Assembly: GCA_947504705.1 (NCBI GenBank)
Contig: CANNIA010000019.1
Coordinates: forward strand, 1 to 61,798
Length of the DNA stretch: 61,798 nt
Origin: Paracoccaceae bacterium
GTDB lineage: Bacteria > Pseudomonadota > Alphaproteobacteria > Rhodobacterales > Rhodobacteraceae
Direction of reading: 5' to 3'
Position 1 is the first letter of the stretch, and every line of letters begins with the position of its first letter. Positions 19,081 through 26,772 of this stretch are shown piece after piece. Under the pieces are notes generated by a model. The model was not told the origin of the DNA. It worked only from the letters and a program-made list of their open reading frames with translations, and searched no databases. Position numbers and translations under genes: made by a program.

Positions 19081-20196
19081 TTAGCCCTTCCCCCCTGCCT
19101 TCCCCTGAGACTTACAAACCCCGATTGGCGGCATCCGGGCGATGTTCGGGGCGTCGGTCACGTCGGGGCGCAAGCGAGTCAGGACAAAAGTCTGGTGAGC
19201 CAAGCCCGCCCTATGCTTGCCCACCATTTTCAACAGCCCAACTGTCTGCAAGGTGCGACGGGCGGCGCGCAGGCGACGAATTGAAAGCCGGGTCAGTCCC
19301 GCTTCCCGCATGGCCATAAAATCCAGCGCAAAACGGTTGCCGGGGCTATGGCCGTGCGTTTCTTTCAACAGGACATAGAGGGCGATTGCATCCGCTTCGT
19401 TATCCCATCGGCGCAAGGCGTCCAGGGCCAGCCGGTCAACCGAAAAGGCACTATCGCGACCCCGATAAATCCGGTTCCCAAGTCGGACAGTCCAAGCCCA
19501 TGCCGCTATCGCACGCAACTCGCTATCGGGCATGGTCGCCGGGCCTTCGCAAAGGTCATCCCTGACCCCCGCAAGGTTCGCCGCCAGTTCCTCGGCGCTG
19601 TCCACAAGTTCAAGCATCTGCATTGCCTCCTTGACCAGCGCCGCGTGGCGATGACCGACCGGGATAGGCTCGCCCAGCGCCTTTCTGGCGGGCGTGACAG
19701 GCGCGCGCAGGGGTGGCAGGGTATCGACCCCCAAGACCCCCTTGGCGGGCGTGTAGCAGCCCCCATCGGGCCGGATCGACCAAGGGCCAGCGACATAGGA
19801 ACGCGGGCCGGTCTTGATATCGACCGGCAAACCCTCGGCACGCAGGTTCGGGGGCTTTCCGGTGGCGCGATAGTAAAGGTGCCGCCCGCGTGGCGTTTTC
19901 ACATGAACCGGGGAAGGGCCAAAGCGGGCCTCCAGGGCCTTCACCAGTTCGGGGTCATCGGTGTCGCAGTCGATCACCGCAAGGCCGTCCAGACGTATGC
20001 CATAGACCTGCACGCCCGACCGATAGAGAGGGGCCAGAACGCGCGCCAAGGGCAGCTTGGGGCCGGTCCAGCCATTGACCAGCGGGGCCTTGCCATCACC
20101 CCCCCCGCCAAGTGGCAAGAGGGGGAAGCCCGCCTGCACAAGGCGGGCAAGTTCGGCGCGGAAATCGTCGGGAAGGGTTGCTTGGCGAAGACCCAT
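19081..20196 (-). CDS. Bifunctional DNA primase/polymerase (prim-pol) domain protein
   Basis: A 371-residue protein. The N-terminal prim-pol (AEP) domain shows LAVIDCDTDD (metal-binding Asp76 and Asp78), GRHLYYR with His106, and VDIKTGPRSYVAGPWSI (third Asp about 126). Such proteins prime or copy plasmid, phage and island DNA. No helicase domain follows, so helicase would come from the host or a helper. The C-terminal 170 residues look helical with a possible winged-helix (GLTRLSIRRLRAARRTL). It contains a G8 run in frame and intact. It is the likely replication gene of the element. Confidence 0.8.
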   Translation of the reverse strand: MGLRQATLPDDFRAELARLVQAGFPLLPLGGGGDGKAPLVNGWTGPKLPLARVLAPLYRSGVQVYGIRLDGLAVIDCDTDDPELVKALEARFGPSPVHVKTPRGRHLYYRATGKPPNLRAEGLPVDIKTGPRSYVAGPWSIRPDGGCYTPAKGVLGVDTLPPLRAPVTPARKALGEPIPVGHRHAALVKEAMQMLELVDSAEELAANLAGVRDDLCEGPATMPDSELRAIAAWAWTVRLGNRIYRGRDSAFSVDRLALDALRRWDNEADAIALYVLLKETHGHSPGNRFALDFMAMREAGLTRLSIRRLRAARRTLQTVGLLKMVGKHRAGLAHQTFVLTRLRPDVTDAPNIARMPPIGVCKSQGKAGGKG

Positions 20197-20197
20197 G

Positions 20198-20290
20198 TCA
20201 GCCCCCCCAAATCAGCACGGCAATCGCCTGAGCCTGCGATTCAGTCAGACCAAGGAAGCGGCGCAGATAGAGGATTTGCAGCCGGTTCAT
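20198..20290 (-). CDS. 30-residue ORF coupled to the winged-helix gene
   Basis: ATG overlaps the stop of the gene above it (ATGA, 20287-20290), and the frame ends 1 nt before the prim-pol start. The peptide begins MNRLQILYLRRFLGLTESQ and ends AQAIAVLIWGG, a helix-loop-helix with hydrophobic tail. Coupling on both sides favours real translation. It may be a small regulator or membrane peptide. Confidence 0.6.
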   Translation of the reverse strand: MNRLQILYLRRFLGLTESQAQAIAVLIWGG

Positions 20291-20592
20291 TCCCGCCCCC
20301 CATCTGCCCGAGTAACCTGCGACCGCAAGACGTATCGGGCATGCGTGCCCTCAAATGGCCCGGCATGCGGTTCCCTGATCGTCTGAATGTCGACCCCCAT
20401 GCTCCGAAGATCGAAGACATATGCCGACCATCGTGGGCCGGGCTTTTCGATAGGCGTACAACCATTTTCTCCAGCAGCAACCAAGCAATCTAACGCCCAG
20501 TGTTCGCGGCCAAAGACCGTGATCTGCTTTGCCGGTGCGTCCGAATTTTGAACATGAAAGGCCATGCGGCCCCAAGCCGTTACTTTCGTCAT
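20287..20592 (-). CDS. Winged-helix domain protein
   Basis: A 101-residue protein with the pattern ITVFGREHWALDCLVAAG, GCTPIEKPGPRWSAYVFDLR and VDIQTIREPH...HARYVLRS. This matches a small winged-helix family frequent in Rhodobacterales integrative elements. It probably binds DNA, regulating replication or excision genes. It is first in the tightly packed run 20592-19081 (wHTH, 30-aa ORF, prim-pol). Confidence 0.7.
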   Translation of the reverse strand: MTKVTAWGRMAFHVQNSDAPAKQITVFGREHWALDCLVAAGENGCTPIEKPGPRWSAYVFDLRSMGVDIQTIREPHAGPFEGTHARYVLRSQVTRADGGRE

Positions 20593-20694
20593 TTTGGGTT
20601 CCTTTGGTTGAAACCCCCGGTGGATTTGGCTAAAGTCGCAGCATCCAAGCCTATTGCGACCGTGCCGCCTCCGAATTGTCGGGGGCGGTTGCCA

Positions 20695-20883
20695 TTAAGC
20701 GGCGCTTGATGCTTTCGATGCTTCCCAGATTTCGATGTCTGAGAGCTTCCATCTTGTGCATCCGGGGGTCAACTTGACCGGGCGGGGGAATGTCGGATCA
20801 TCCTTGACCCAGCGCCGGGGGGTCAGGTGGTGAACCTGAAAACGCGCGCCAAGTTGTCGGTCGGAAAGGTAGGTTTCGGCCAT
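20695..20883 (-). CDS. AlpA-like HTH regulator / excisionase
   Basis: A 62-residue protein. It begins MAETYLSDRQLGARFQVH, has a WVKDDPTFPRPVKL wing and a C-terminal TRWKLSDIEIWEASKAS, the MerR-like fold of AlpA/Xis proteins. These activate integrase genes and direct excision. It lies between the integrase and the replication genes, transcribed leftward. Ideal length for the family (60-70 residues). Confidence 0.75.
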   Translation of the reverse strand: MAETYLSDRQLGARFQVHHLTPRRWVKDDPTFPRPVKLTPGCTRWKLSDIEIWEASKASSAA

Positions 20884-21257
20884 CTATCGCCCTTTCAAGC
20901 GTGGGGAGCGCAACAGAATCGTTGCGTTGTCCCTGTCGACCGTGCTGAAAACGGGTGTCTCGCAAAGACAACCGCCCTGCGTTCGCTTCCTACAGCGGCG
21001 CGGGGCAACCAAACGCCAACACAATTGCATCTGGTCCGATTTGACTGTTGCCGAGTCTTCGGCATGCCGCAAGATCCGTACAACTATGTGGATGCAGCGT
21101 CCTGCAAGGGCCACATACAGCTTGTTCTGGACCTATAGTCACTACATGTTGTGTCTGATTCAATCCCTAGCCGACTATATTGCGATTCGAATGATAGGTT
21201 GTCCCCAAACTGTCCACAGACACGCCCACGGAAAAAGAGCGATTTTCTTTTGCCCTC
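20884..21257. other. Non-coding spacer between integrase 3' end and the AlpA-like gene
   Basis: 374 bp without a convincing gene. It should hold the promoter of the AlpA-like gene and possibly the origin used by the prim-pol. I see no clear iteron array. An A/T-richer stretch with ATATTGCGATTCGAATGAT lies at about 21177-21195. Confidence 0.35.
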
Positions 21258-22553
21258 TTAGCCGTGGCGCAATGCAACAACCAACAGGGCATTCTTATCC
21301 CCCGCCATGAAATCCGCCCAATCTTCCATCATCCGCCGCCGCTTTTCGATCATGTCGCCGCGCCGATAGCTGGCCTCGACGGCGTTGCTAATACGGTGGG
21401 CCAGCGCAACCTCTGCCATATCGCCGGGGAAAGTGGTTTTCTCGGCCACCCAATCCCTGAAACAGCTTCTCATGCCATGAGGCACGGCAGGACGCTTTGA
21501 CACGCGATCAAGGAAGCCCGCGCCCCCTTCGGCCACCGCGCTTTCGTGCATCCGCTTCATGGTGGCCGATAGCGTCATGTCGGAAAGCATTCCGCCGCGT
21601 GCCGCCGGAAACACCAGCAGGTTGTCCTCTTGCCGGGTAAGGGCTTTCAACAGCGCCACCGCGCGGGCCGATAGGGGAACGCGATGTTCCTTGCCCATCT
21701 TCATGCGACTGCCGGGGATAATCCAAAGCGCCTTGTCCAAGTCGATTTCATCCCATGTCGCGCCCCGAACCTCCTGCGACCGGGTGGCGGTAAGGGCCAG
21801 AAGCTCCAGCGCCCGCGCGCCGAACCCTTCACGGGTCTGCAAGGCGGCAAACCAGCGGGGCGCATCATCCAAGGCCAAGGCGGGGTGGTTGCCTTCGGTG
21901 GCGACCTTTGACGGGGCCGGAAGCAGTTCTTTCAGGTTGCCCGCCCAGCGCGCCGGGTTGTCGCCTGTCCGGTGGCCTGCAACCGTTGCCCAGCTAAGAA
22001 CCGCCTCGATCCGCCCGCGCAGGCGTGACGCGGTTTCGGTGCGGTCGGTCCAATGAGGTTGCAGAACCCGCAAGACGTCTTGGGTGGTGATATCCTGCAC
22101 CAGCATCCGGCCAAGGTCGGGGGTGGCATAGCTGGCAAGGGTGTTTTCCCATTGCTGCCGGTGTTTCGGGTTCTTGAAGGCGTCCAGCTTGGCGGCAAGG
22201 CATCTGTCCACCGCGTCGGCAAAGGTCAGGCCACGGCGCTGGGCGGCCACCAGCGAGGCCTTGGCGGCCTTGCGGGCCTCGACCGGGTCAATCCCGCTTT
22301 CGATCTTGGCGCGCGCCTCACGGGCCTTGTCGCGGGCCTGCGATAGCGTCACGCCGGGAAAGCCCCCCAGCCCAATATCACGGCGCAAGGTGCCAACCGT
22401 GGCGCGCAAGACCCAGGACCGCCCGCTATTTGGGGTGACCTGCAAGTGAAGCCCCGGCACGCCACCGACCGAAAACAACACGTTCCGCTTGCCGCCCGGA
22501 TGGGTCAGGCGCTTGACGTCCAGCGCGGTCAGTTCCTCAGCAACCTTCGGCAT
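21258..22553 (-). CDS. Tyrosine integrase (P4 type, arm-binding DUF4102)
   Basis: A 431-residue site-specific recombinase. The N-terminal arm-binding domain (residues 1-90) has GVPGLHLQVTPNSGRSWVLR and IGLGGFPGVTLSQARDKA. The core-binding SAM-like domain spans about 110-205. The catalytic domain has Arg258 (TATRSQE), His359-x-x-Arg362 (PHGMRS), His386 (LAHRIS) and nucleophile Tyr396 (EASYRRGD). All residues are present, so it should be active. It reads leftward; its start is 160 bp from attR, and one ACCCCACA repeat (22572) lies 19 bp before its ATG, a place for autoregulation. Confidence 0.94.
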   Translation of the reverse strand: MPKVAEELTALDVKRLTHPGGKRNVLFSVGGVPGLHLQVTPNSGRSWVLRATVGTLRRDIGLGGFPGVTLSQARDKAREARAKIESGIDPVEARKAAKASLVAAQRRGLTFADAVDRCLAAKLDAFKNPKHRQQWENTLASYATPDLGRMLVQDITTQDVLRVLQPHWTDRTETASRLRGRIEAVLSWATVAGHRTGDNPARWAGNLKELLPAPSKVATEGNHPALALDDAPRWFAALQTREGFGARALELLALTATRSQEVRGATWDEIDLDKALWIIPGSRMKMGKEHRVPLSARAVALLKALTRQEDNLLVFPAARGGMLSDMTLSATMKRMHESAVAEGGAGFLDRVSKRPAVPHGMRSCFRDWVAEKTTFPGDMAEVALAHRISNAVEASYRRGDMIEKRRRMMEDWADFMAGDKNALLVVALRHG

Positions 22554-22571
22554 TCCATCTATCCTACATTC

Positions 22572-22640
22572 TACCCCACAAAGGAAATGTAACTAGGTGC
22601 ATTGGATTACGCAAGGCTGCATAGGCCGGTTGTGGGGTAA
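22572..22640. repeat. Right arm-type repeats (ACCCCACA, opposite orientations)
   Basis: TACCCCACAAAG at 22572-22583, and the inverted form TTGTGGGGTAA at 22630-22640. With the two left copies this makes four ACCCCACA octamers, all within 150 bp of the att repeats. Confidence 0.6.
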
Positions 22641-22711
22641 AGGCAGACAAACAAGGGGCGCTAGGCGTCTAGGCATATGATTGCAAATGGAAATTGTGCC
22701 ATCATGGCGGG

Positions 22712-22725
22712 CTGTCTCTCCGCCA
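22712..22725. mobile_element. attR of the tRNA-Ser element
   Basis: Second copy of CTGTCTCTCCGCCA, 159 bp upstream of the integrase start. The repeat ends at CCA; flanking bases differ on both sides, which delimits the crossover region. Confidence 0.82.
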
Positions 22726-22977
22726 TCATCCCCCTTGCGAACCACTGACACCCCCTTGCAGGGCGCGGAATTTCCCGTGTTCTCAAAGGGGTTTGCGGGA
22801 GTAGTCCGAACCTCAGAGACCGCGCGCGGGCCCCGTTTTGGGCTCTGAATGCCCCCTTGGCTCAGGTCGAGCGAACCTCGCCATTTCAAGTTCGTTCGTT
22901 CTTCCCATGAATTTACAATGGCCTGACGTTCAGCACCGCCAAAACCCTGCGATGCGTTCCGAACGACGCCGTTGGGG

Positions 22978-23247
22978 TCAGAGCCAAGACGCACGGTAGC
23001 TCTCGCTTCTCGGGCTGATACCGGAACGCTTGCCTTGCGCCGCGGTCAGGAAGGCGAGATTGTCGCGCGGGACAGCATCGATCGCCGCTGCCAAGACAGG
23101 ATGCACCGGAACCGAAACTTCCTGCCCCGTCTTCTGTTGAACGATCGTCAGAACCCCGTCGCGGACGTGCTGCCGCCCCATCCGCACAACGTCGCTTCGC
23201 CGCTGCCCGGTGTAGAGCAACAGACAGAAGGCCAGATGCGCGCGGGT
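22978..23247 (-). pseudogene. Fragment of a second tyrosine integrase
   Basis: About 90 codons reading HLAFCLLLYTGQRRSDVV, RMGRQHVRDGVLTIVQQKTG and VPVHPVLAAAI. This is the first catalytic-arginine region (GQRRSD) of a phage-type tyrosine integrase unrelated in sequence to the one at 21258. The N-terminal half is replaced at 23247 by an IS3 orfA start, and the frame runs into a stop at 22978 without the H-x-x-R and tyrosine boxes. It lies downstream of the tRNA-Met 3' end, consistent with an older, decayed element. Confidence 0.75.
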
Positions 23248-23323
23248 CAGCCACAGGCATGCCGCCTTCAGCCTGACGCAGGATCGCGAGGATCTGGGGA
23301 GCGCTGTATCTCGTCATCTTCAT
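23246..23323 (-). pseudogene. IS3-family orfA, N-terminal stump
   Basis: 26 codons starting MKMTRYSAPQILAILRQAEG, the helix-turn-helix start of IS3 (orfA) transposases, with a good GAGGAGG RBS. The IS leader and probable left end extend to about 23395, where CCCCCCCGAAAG occurs. Coding sequence stops matching after PVAD and passes directly into the integrase fragment, so the rest of the IS has been deleted. Confidence 0.7.
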
Positions 23324-23680
23324 CCGAACCTCCTCATGCATCTTGCCGAGAAAACTCTACCTCTGAAGCCCCTTACTTTCGGGGGGGATTACCCTGGAGG
23401 CCCTCGCACTCAGCGTCAATCTCATCACGGGCGAACAGAAGCCCTGCCATTGTCTGGAGTTGTACGTCGGTGTCACTGTGAGCGCGGGACACTTTGTCAG
23501 GAATCGCTTGCAACTTTGTTCCCCTGCATTCCACCATAAGGCGGCGTGACACGGCCAGCACTATACTGGCGGGGGGGACGATTTCTTGCGCTTCGAGACC
23601 CTGTTGGTGGAAAAATCGGCGGGTTGACCCAAAAGTGGGGCCGATTTTCCGTTTATCGTCAGGATGTTGGGAGGTTTAGG
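23324..23680. other. Non-coding debris between IS3 stump and tRNA-Met
   Basis: 357 bp. The first 70 bp look like the IS3 left end. The remainder, including the segment around 23620-23660 (TGACCCAAAAGTGGGGCC), has no recognisable gene and may be further element debris. Confidence 0.4.
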
Positions 23681-23757
23681 TGGTGGCGAGGGGGGGAATC
23701 GAACCCCCGACCTCACGATTATGAGTCGCGCGCTCTAACCAGCTGAGCTACCTAGCC
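23681..23757 (-). tRNA. tRNA-Met (CAT)
   Basis: A 77-nt tRNA with encoded CCA. D-arm GCTCAGCTGGTTAGAGC, anticodon loop CTCATAA (CAU), T-loop GGTTCGATTCC. The acceptor strands are GGCTAGG and CCTCGCC, leaving a T4-C69 mismatch where an A69 would pair. The first pair is a normal G-C, so it is an elongator type; a tRNA-Ile(CAU) with lysidine is less likely but not excluded. Confidence 0.9.
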
Positions 23758-23859
23758 ACTGGGGGGCGGATTAAGGGCGCCGCTGGCCAAGGTCAAGGGT
23801 GAATCGCACCCCAAAGCTGGCGGTTTGATTGCGAACCCGCGCTGCGCCACCCTTGCGCC

Positions 23860-24657
23860 ATGAAGCACGCGGATTTCAGGGAAAGACAGGTTCTGGCCGA
23901 TCTAGGAAGGGTCGCGCCCCCCGAGTCAGCGCCAGACCCTTGGGCGGCCGTGTTTGCCCCCGATGGCTGGCCCGAAACCCGCGCCGCCGCAACGGCTGTG
24001 CTTCTGCAACTGATCCCTGAAACCAGTACGCCCGATCAGACAGCGGAGGATCTTTGGCTGGCGTATCGGCAAGATCTCCTCACCCAACCCGCCCCGATTC
24101 GCGCGGCTTTGATGAACGGTTTCGACCACCTCCGCCGGCGCGGACTTGTCGCCGAAACCTGCCAGCCCTTGCCTGAGGACTGCATCACGCATCCCCGCGC
24201 TGATCTGGAGCAGGCGCCAATTGCCCTCGCCCGGCAGATGACGCCAGCCGAGGTCGACCACACCGCCCGACCGGACTATGGCAATGACGCAGCCCAGCAC
24301 CGGGCCGCCCTCGCAACGCTGCTTGCCGATACGCGCGTCACATACCTACCGGGTGAATTCTGGTATCCCGCCGAGGTGGTCGAGCTGGTCTCGCATGTTC
24401 CCGGCGCGCCGGGCCATGTGCCTTGTCTGGCCATCATTCTTCTCGATGCGCTCAGAACCGGGGACCTGCACGGTAGCGCCGGATTCCAGCTACAAAACCA
24501 GTTCGCTGAAATCCTCGCCCTGCCCCAACCCGCGCGGTCAGTCCTTTTAGCCGCCTTCCGGCACATCTATGAGGCCGAGCGGAATTGGAACCCGTCCGTC
24601 CCCGCAGCCGCATTACCCATCGACCAGACTACTCTGCCTTGCGTCGCTCTTCCCTGA
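23860..24657 (+). CDS. Hypothetical protein
   Basis: A 265-residue soluble protein beginning MKHADFRERQVLADLG. Rich in Ala, Leu and Pro with several helices; no signal peptide or membrane segment. Segments such as YLPGEFWYPAEVVELVSHVPGA and CLAIILLDALRTGDLHGSAGFQLQNQ suggest a folded domain, but I do not recognise the family. Codon use matches the core genome, so it is probably a native gene of the lineage. It stands alone between tRNA-Met and the convergent hydantoinase gene. Confidence 0.65.
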   Translation: MKHADFRERQVLADLGRVAPPESAPDPWAAVFAPDGWPETRAAATAVLLQLIPETSTPDQTAEDLWLAYRQDLLTQPAPIRAALMNGFDHLRRRGLVAETCQPLPEDCITHPRADLEQAPIALARQMTPAEVDHTARPDYGNDAAQHRAALATLLADTRVTYLPGEFWYPAEVVELVSHVPGAPGHVPCLAIILLDALRTGDLHGSAGFQLQNQFAEILALPQPARSVLLAAFRHIYEAERNWNPSVPAAALPIDQTTLPCVALP

Positions 24658-24696
24658 CCCATCGAAAGACGCGTGTCGGAGAGCGATGAATGCCCT

Positions 24697-26697
24697 CTAA
24701 TGCGCCACGCGCGGGCGGCCCGAGGCGGTGACCGTCACCTTGGCTTCAATGAACATCCGACGGCCTTCGATTTCCACCTCGCGAACATCACGGTCCACTG
24801 TCAGCCGCAGGTCCAGTGCCCCCGCTTCCCGCGCACGGTTTGAGGCCTCCTCGGTCAGCGCCGCCTCCAGCGCCGAAAGGGCTGCCTCGGACGAGGAAAA
24901 GCTTTGGATCCCGCTGACTAGATGTGCCACGAACCGGCCCTCGGCGGGCGAAGACACCGTGCCTGTCACCCGCTGGCTGACCTGCCCCGCCACGGCACCA
25001 ATGGCATTGGCCACACCCGCATGTTCCGGCAGGATCATCTCGCAATGCAGCCGCTCGCCCACCGCGCCGTAATAGGACGGGGCCGAAGCCCCAAGCCCGA
25101 TCACGGGAACACCCAGCTTCACGCTCACTTCAACCACGCCGCGATGCTGGGCCAGCCCAACCTTCGTCAGCCGGTGCTGCGCCAGAACCTCAGGCACTTC
25201 GCCCTCAAAGCCGCCATCCTCGCCAAAGGCCGCTTCCAGCAGGCAATCCACCGTCTGCTGCATAAGCTGGTCCACCACCGCCTGCGCAAAGACTTGCGGT
25301 CCGGTGGCAAAGCGTTCCCCCGCCCCGGTCCGCCGCTTGGCGATCAGCCGCAGCGCCTTTTCCGCCGCCGCCCCATCCCAGCTCTCCAGCCGCCCCAGCA
25401 CATGGCTTGCATCCGACGGCGTGACCCCGGCGATCATCACCAGCCCCCGCGCCACCAACCGCTCCAACGCCGCCACCTCCAGCCGCGAGGTCAGCGCCGC
25501 GAACATCGGCATCGGCTGCGCAATCCGGTCCAGCACCGCGATGTCACGGGCATTCAGACCACCGCGTTGCCCTGCCATCGGCACGACAAACCGCCCGTCC
25601 ATCTCGCCCACGGTTTCCGACGACAGCCAGCGGTCCAACGCCGCATGCACCATCTCGGCATGGGTGGTCGCAAGCAGCGAAACCGGGATCAATCGCCGCG
25701 GCCCAAGCCGCAATCCGCCCTTCAACCCCTCGGTCACCAGATGCACTTCGCTGTCACCGCCAAGGCCGGTCGTGCGCATCGCCACCGCTTCGACCATCGT
25801 GCGGAACCCACCAACACGCGCGCCTTCCGGGTCAATCTCGGGCAACCCACCGCGCAACAACGCCACATCGGTCGTCGTGCCGCCAATGTCGCTGACCAAG
25901 GCGTCCGAGGCCCCAGTCAGCCAACGCGCGCCAACAATGCTTGCGGCGGGGCCGGACAGGATCGTCTCGATCGGCCGTTCCCGCACCATCGCCGCCGAGA
26001 TCAACGCCCCGTCGCCGCGCACAACCATAAGGGGCGCATCAATGCCCACCGCCAGCAAATGGCGCTCACAGGCTGCGACCAGCCGGTCGATCATCCCGAT
26101 CAGCCGCGCATTCAAGACGGCCGTCAGGGCCCGTTTCGGCCCGTTCAGGTTGGCAGAAAGTTCATGGCTGCAGGTGACCGGGTGGCCCGTCACCCGGCGG
26201 ATCAGATCGCGCGCTGCGATTTCATGCGCCGGGTTCCGCGTAGCAAAGCTGGACGCGACCGCAAAGCCCGAAACCTGATCGCCAAGCTCGCGGATCGCGG
26301 CTTCCAGCTTAAAAATATCCAGCGGTGCGGCTTCTGTTCCGGCATGGGTATGCCCCCCGGTCAGCGCCACCACCGGATCGCCCTTCAAAGCCTCGGCCAG
26401 ATTGGCCCGCGCCAGATCTCCCGCGTCGAAACCGATGAAGACCAACGCCACCCGCGCGCCCTGCCCCTCGACCAGCGCATTGGTCGCCAAGGTCGTCGAC
26501 AGCGACACCAGCGCCACCTCGGCCGCCTTGACCCCGGCCGCTGCAAGCGCCGCGTCCACCGCCTCGCCGATTCCGACCGCAAGGTCATGACGGCTGGTCA
26601 GCGCCTTGGCCTTGCCAAGGACGACATTCGCGGCCTCATCCAGGATCACCGCATCCGTATAGGTGCCGCCCGTATCGACGCCCAGAAAATAGGCCAT
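24697..26697 (-). CDS. Hydantoinase/oxoprolinase A-subunit family protein
   Basis: A 666-residue ASKHA-fold protein. Phosphate-1 loop GVDTGGTYTDAVILD at the N-terminus, the SLSTTLATNALVEG segment, RGDGALISAAMVRERPIETILSGPAAS and VSDIGGTTTDVALLRGG are the family hallmarks. HyuA-type proteins open cyclic amides or 5-oxoproline with ATP and normally need a B subunit. No hyuB gene is adjacent here, so the substrate is open. It sits 75 bp downstream of rpoN on the same strand and may share its transcript. Confidence 0.87.
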   Translation of the reverse strand: MAYFLGVDTGGTYTDAVILDEAANVVLGKAKALTSRHDLAVGIGEAVDAALAAAGVKAAEVALVSLSTTLATNALVEGQGARVALVFIGFDAGDLARANLAEALKGDPVVALTGGHTHAGTEAAPLDIFKLEAAIRELGDQVSGFAVASSFATRNPAHEIAARDLIRRVTGHPVTCSHELSANLNGPKRALTAVLNARLIGMIDRLVAACERHLLAVGIDAPLMVVRGDGALISAAMVRERPIETILSGPAASIVGARWLTGASDALVSDIGGTTTDVALLRGGLPEIDPEGARVGGFRTMVEAVAMRTTGLGGDSEVHLVTEGLKGGLRLGPRRLIPVSLLATTHAEMVHAALDRWLSSETVGEMDGRFVVPMAGQRGGLNARDIAVLDRIAQPMPMFAALTSRLEVAALERLVARGLVMIAGVTPSDASHVLGRLESWDGAAAEKALRLIAKRRTGAGERFATGPQVFAQAVVDQLMQQTVDCLLEAAFGEDGGFEGEVPEVLAQHRLTKVGLAQHRGVVEVSVKLGVPVIGLGASAPSYYGAVGERLHCEMILPEHAGVANAIGAVAGQVSQRVTGTVSSPAEGRFVAHLVSGIQSFSSSEAALSALEAALTEEASNRAREAGALDLRLTVDRDVREVEIEGRRMFIEAKVTVTASGRPRVAH

Positions 26698-26772
26698 GCT
26701 TCTCTCGGTTCCTGCCCCGTTCCCATGGCCAGCTAGTGCAGGATCGTTGCCCTGTCACCCCCGGAAACGACA

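Larger units (their letters stand above)
16887..22725. mobile_element. 5.8 kb integrative element in tRNA-Ser
   Basis: Bounded by the 14-bp repeat CTGTCTCTCCGCCA. All genes run leftward: integrase (21258-22553), AlpA-like regulator, winged-helix protein, 30-residue ORF, prim-pol, a conserved element-type protein, a secreted cargo protein and an HGG-motif protein. No capsid, packaging, conjugation or relaxase gene is present, so movement would need a helper or only its own integrase. ACCCCACA repeats near both ends may be integrase arm sites. Genes look intact, so the element may still excise. It resembles small satellite-like or mobilisable islands of Rhodobacterales but I cannot name it. Confidence 0.82.

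Noticed and set aside
20099-20106. C8 run within the prim-pol gene as phase-variation site
   Set aside because: The gene is intact and the run encodes the glycines of LGGGGDGK; there is no evidence for variation.
22593-22994. 133-codon minus-strand frame across attR
   Set aside because: Mixed composition with no conserved domain and it crosses an att site and integrase debris, so it is most likely chance.
24922-26736. Plus-strand frame of 604 codons opposite the hydantoinase gene
   Set aside because: Antisense shadow; no start signal, no domain, composition typical of reverse-frame translation.
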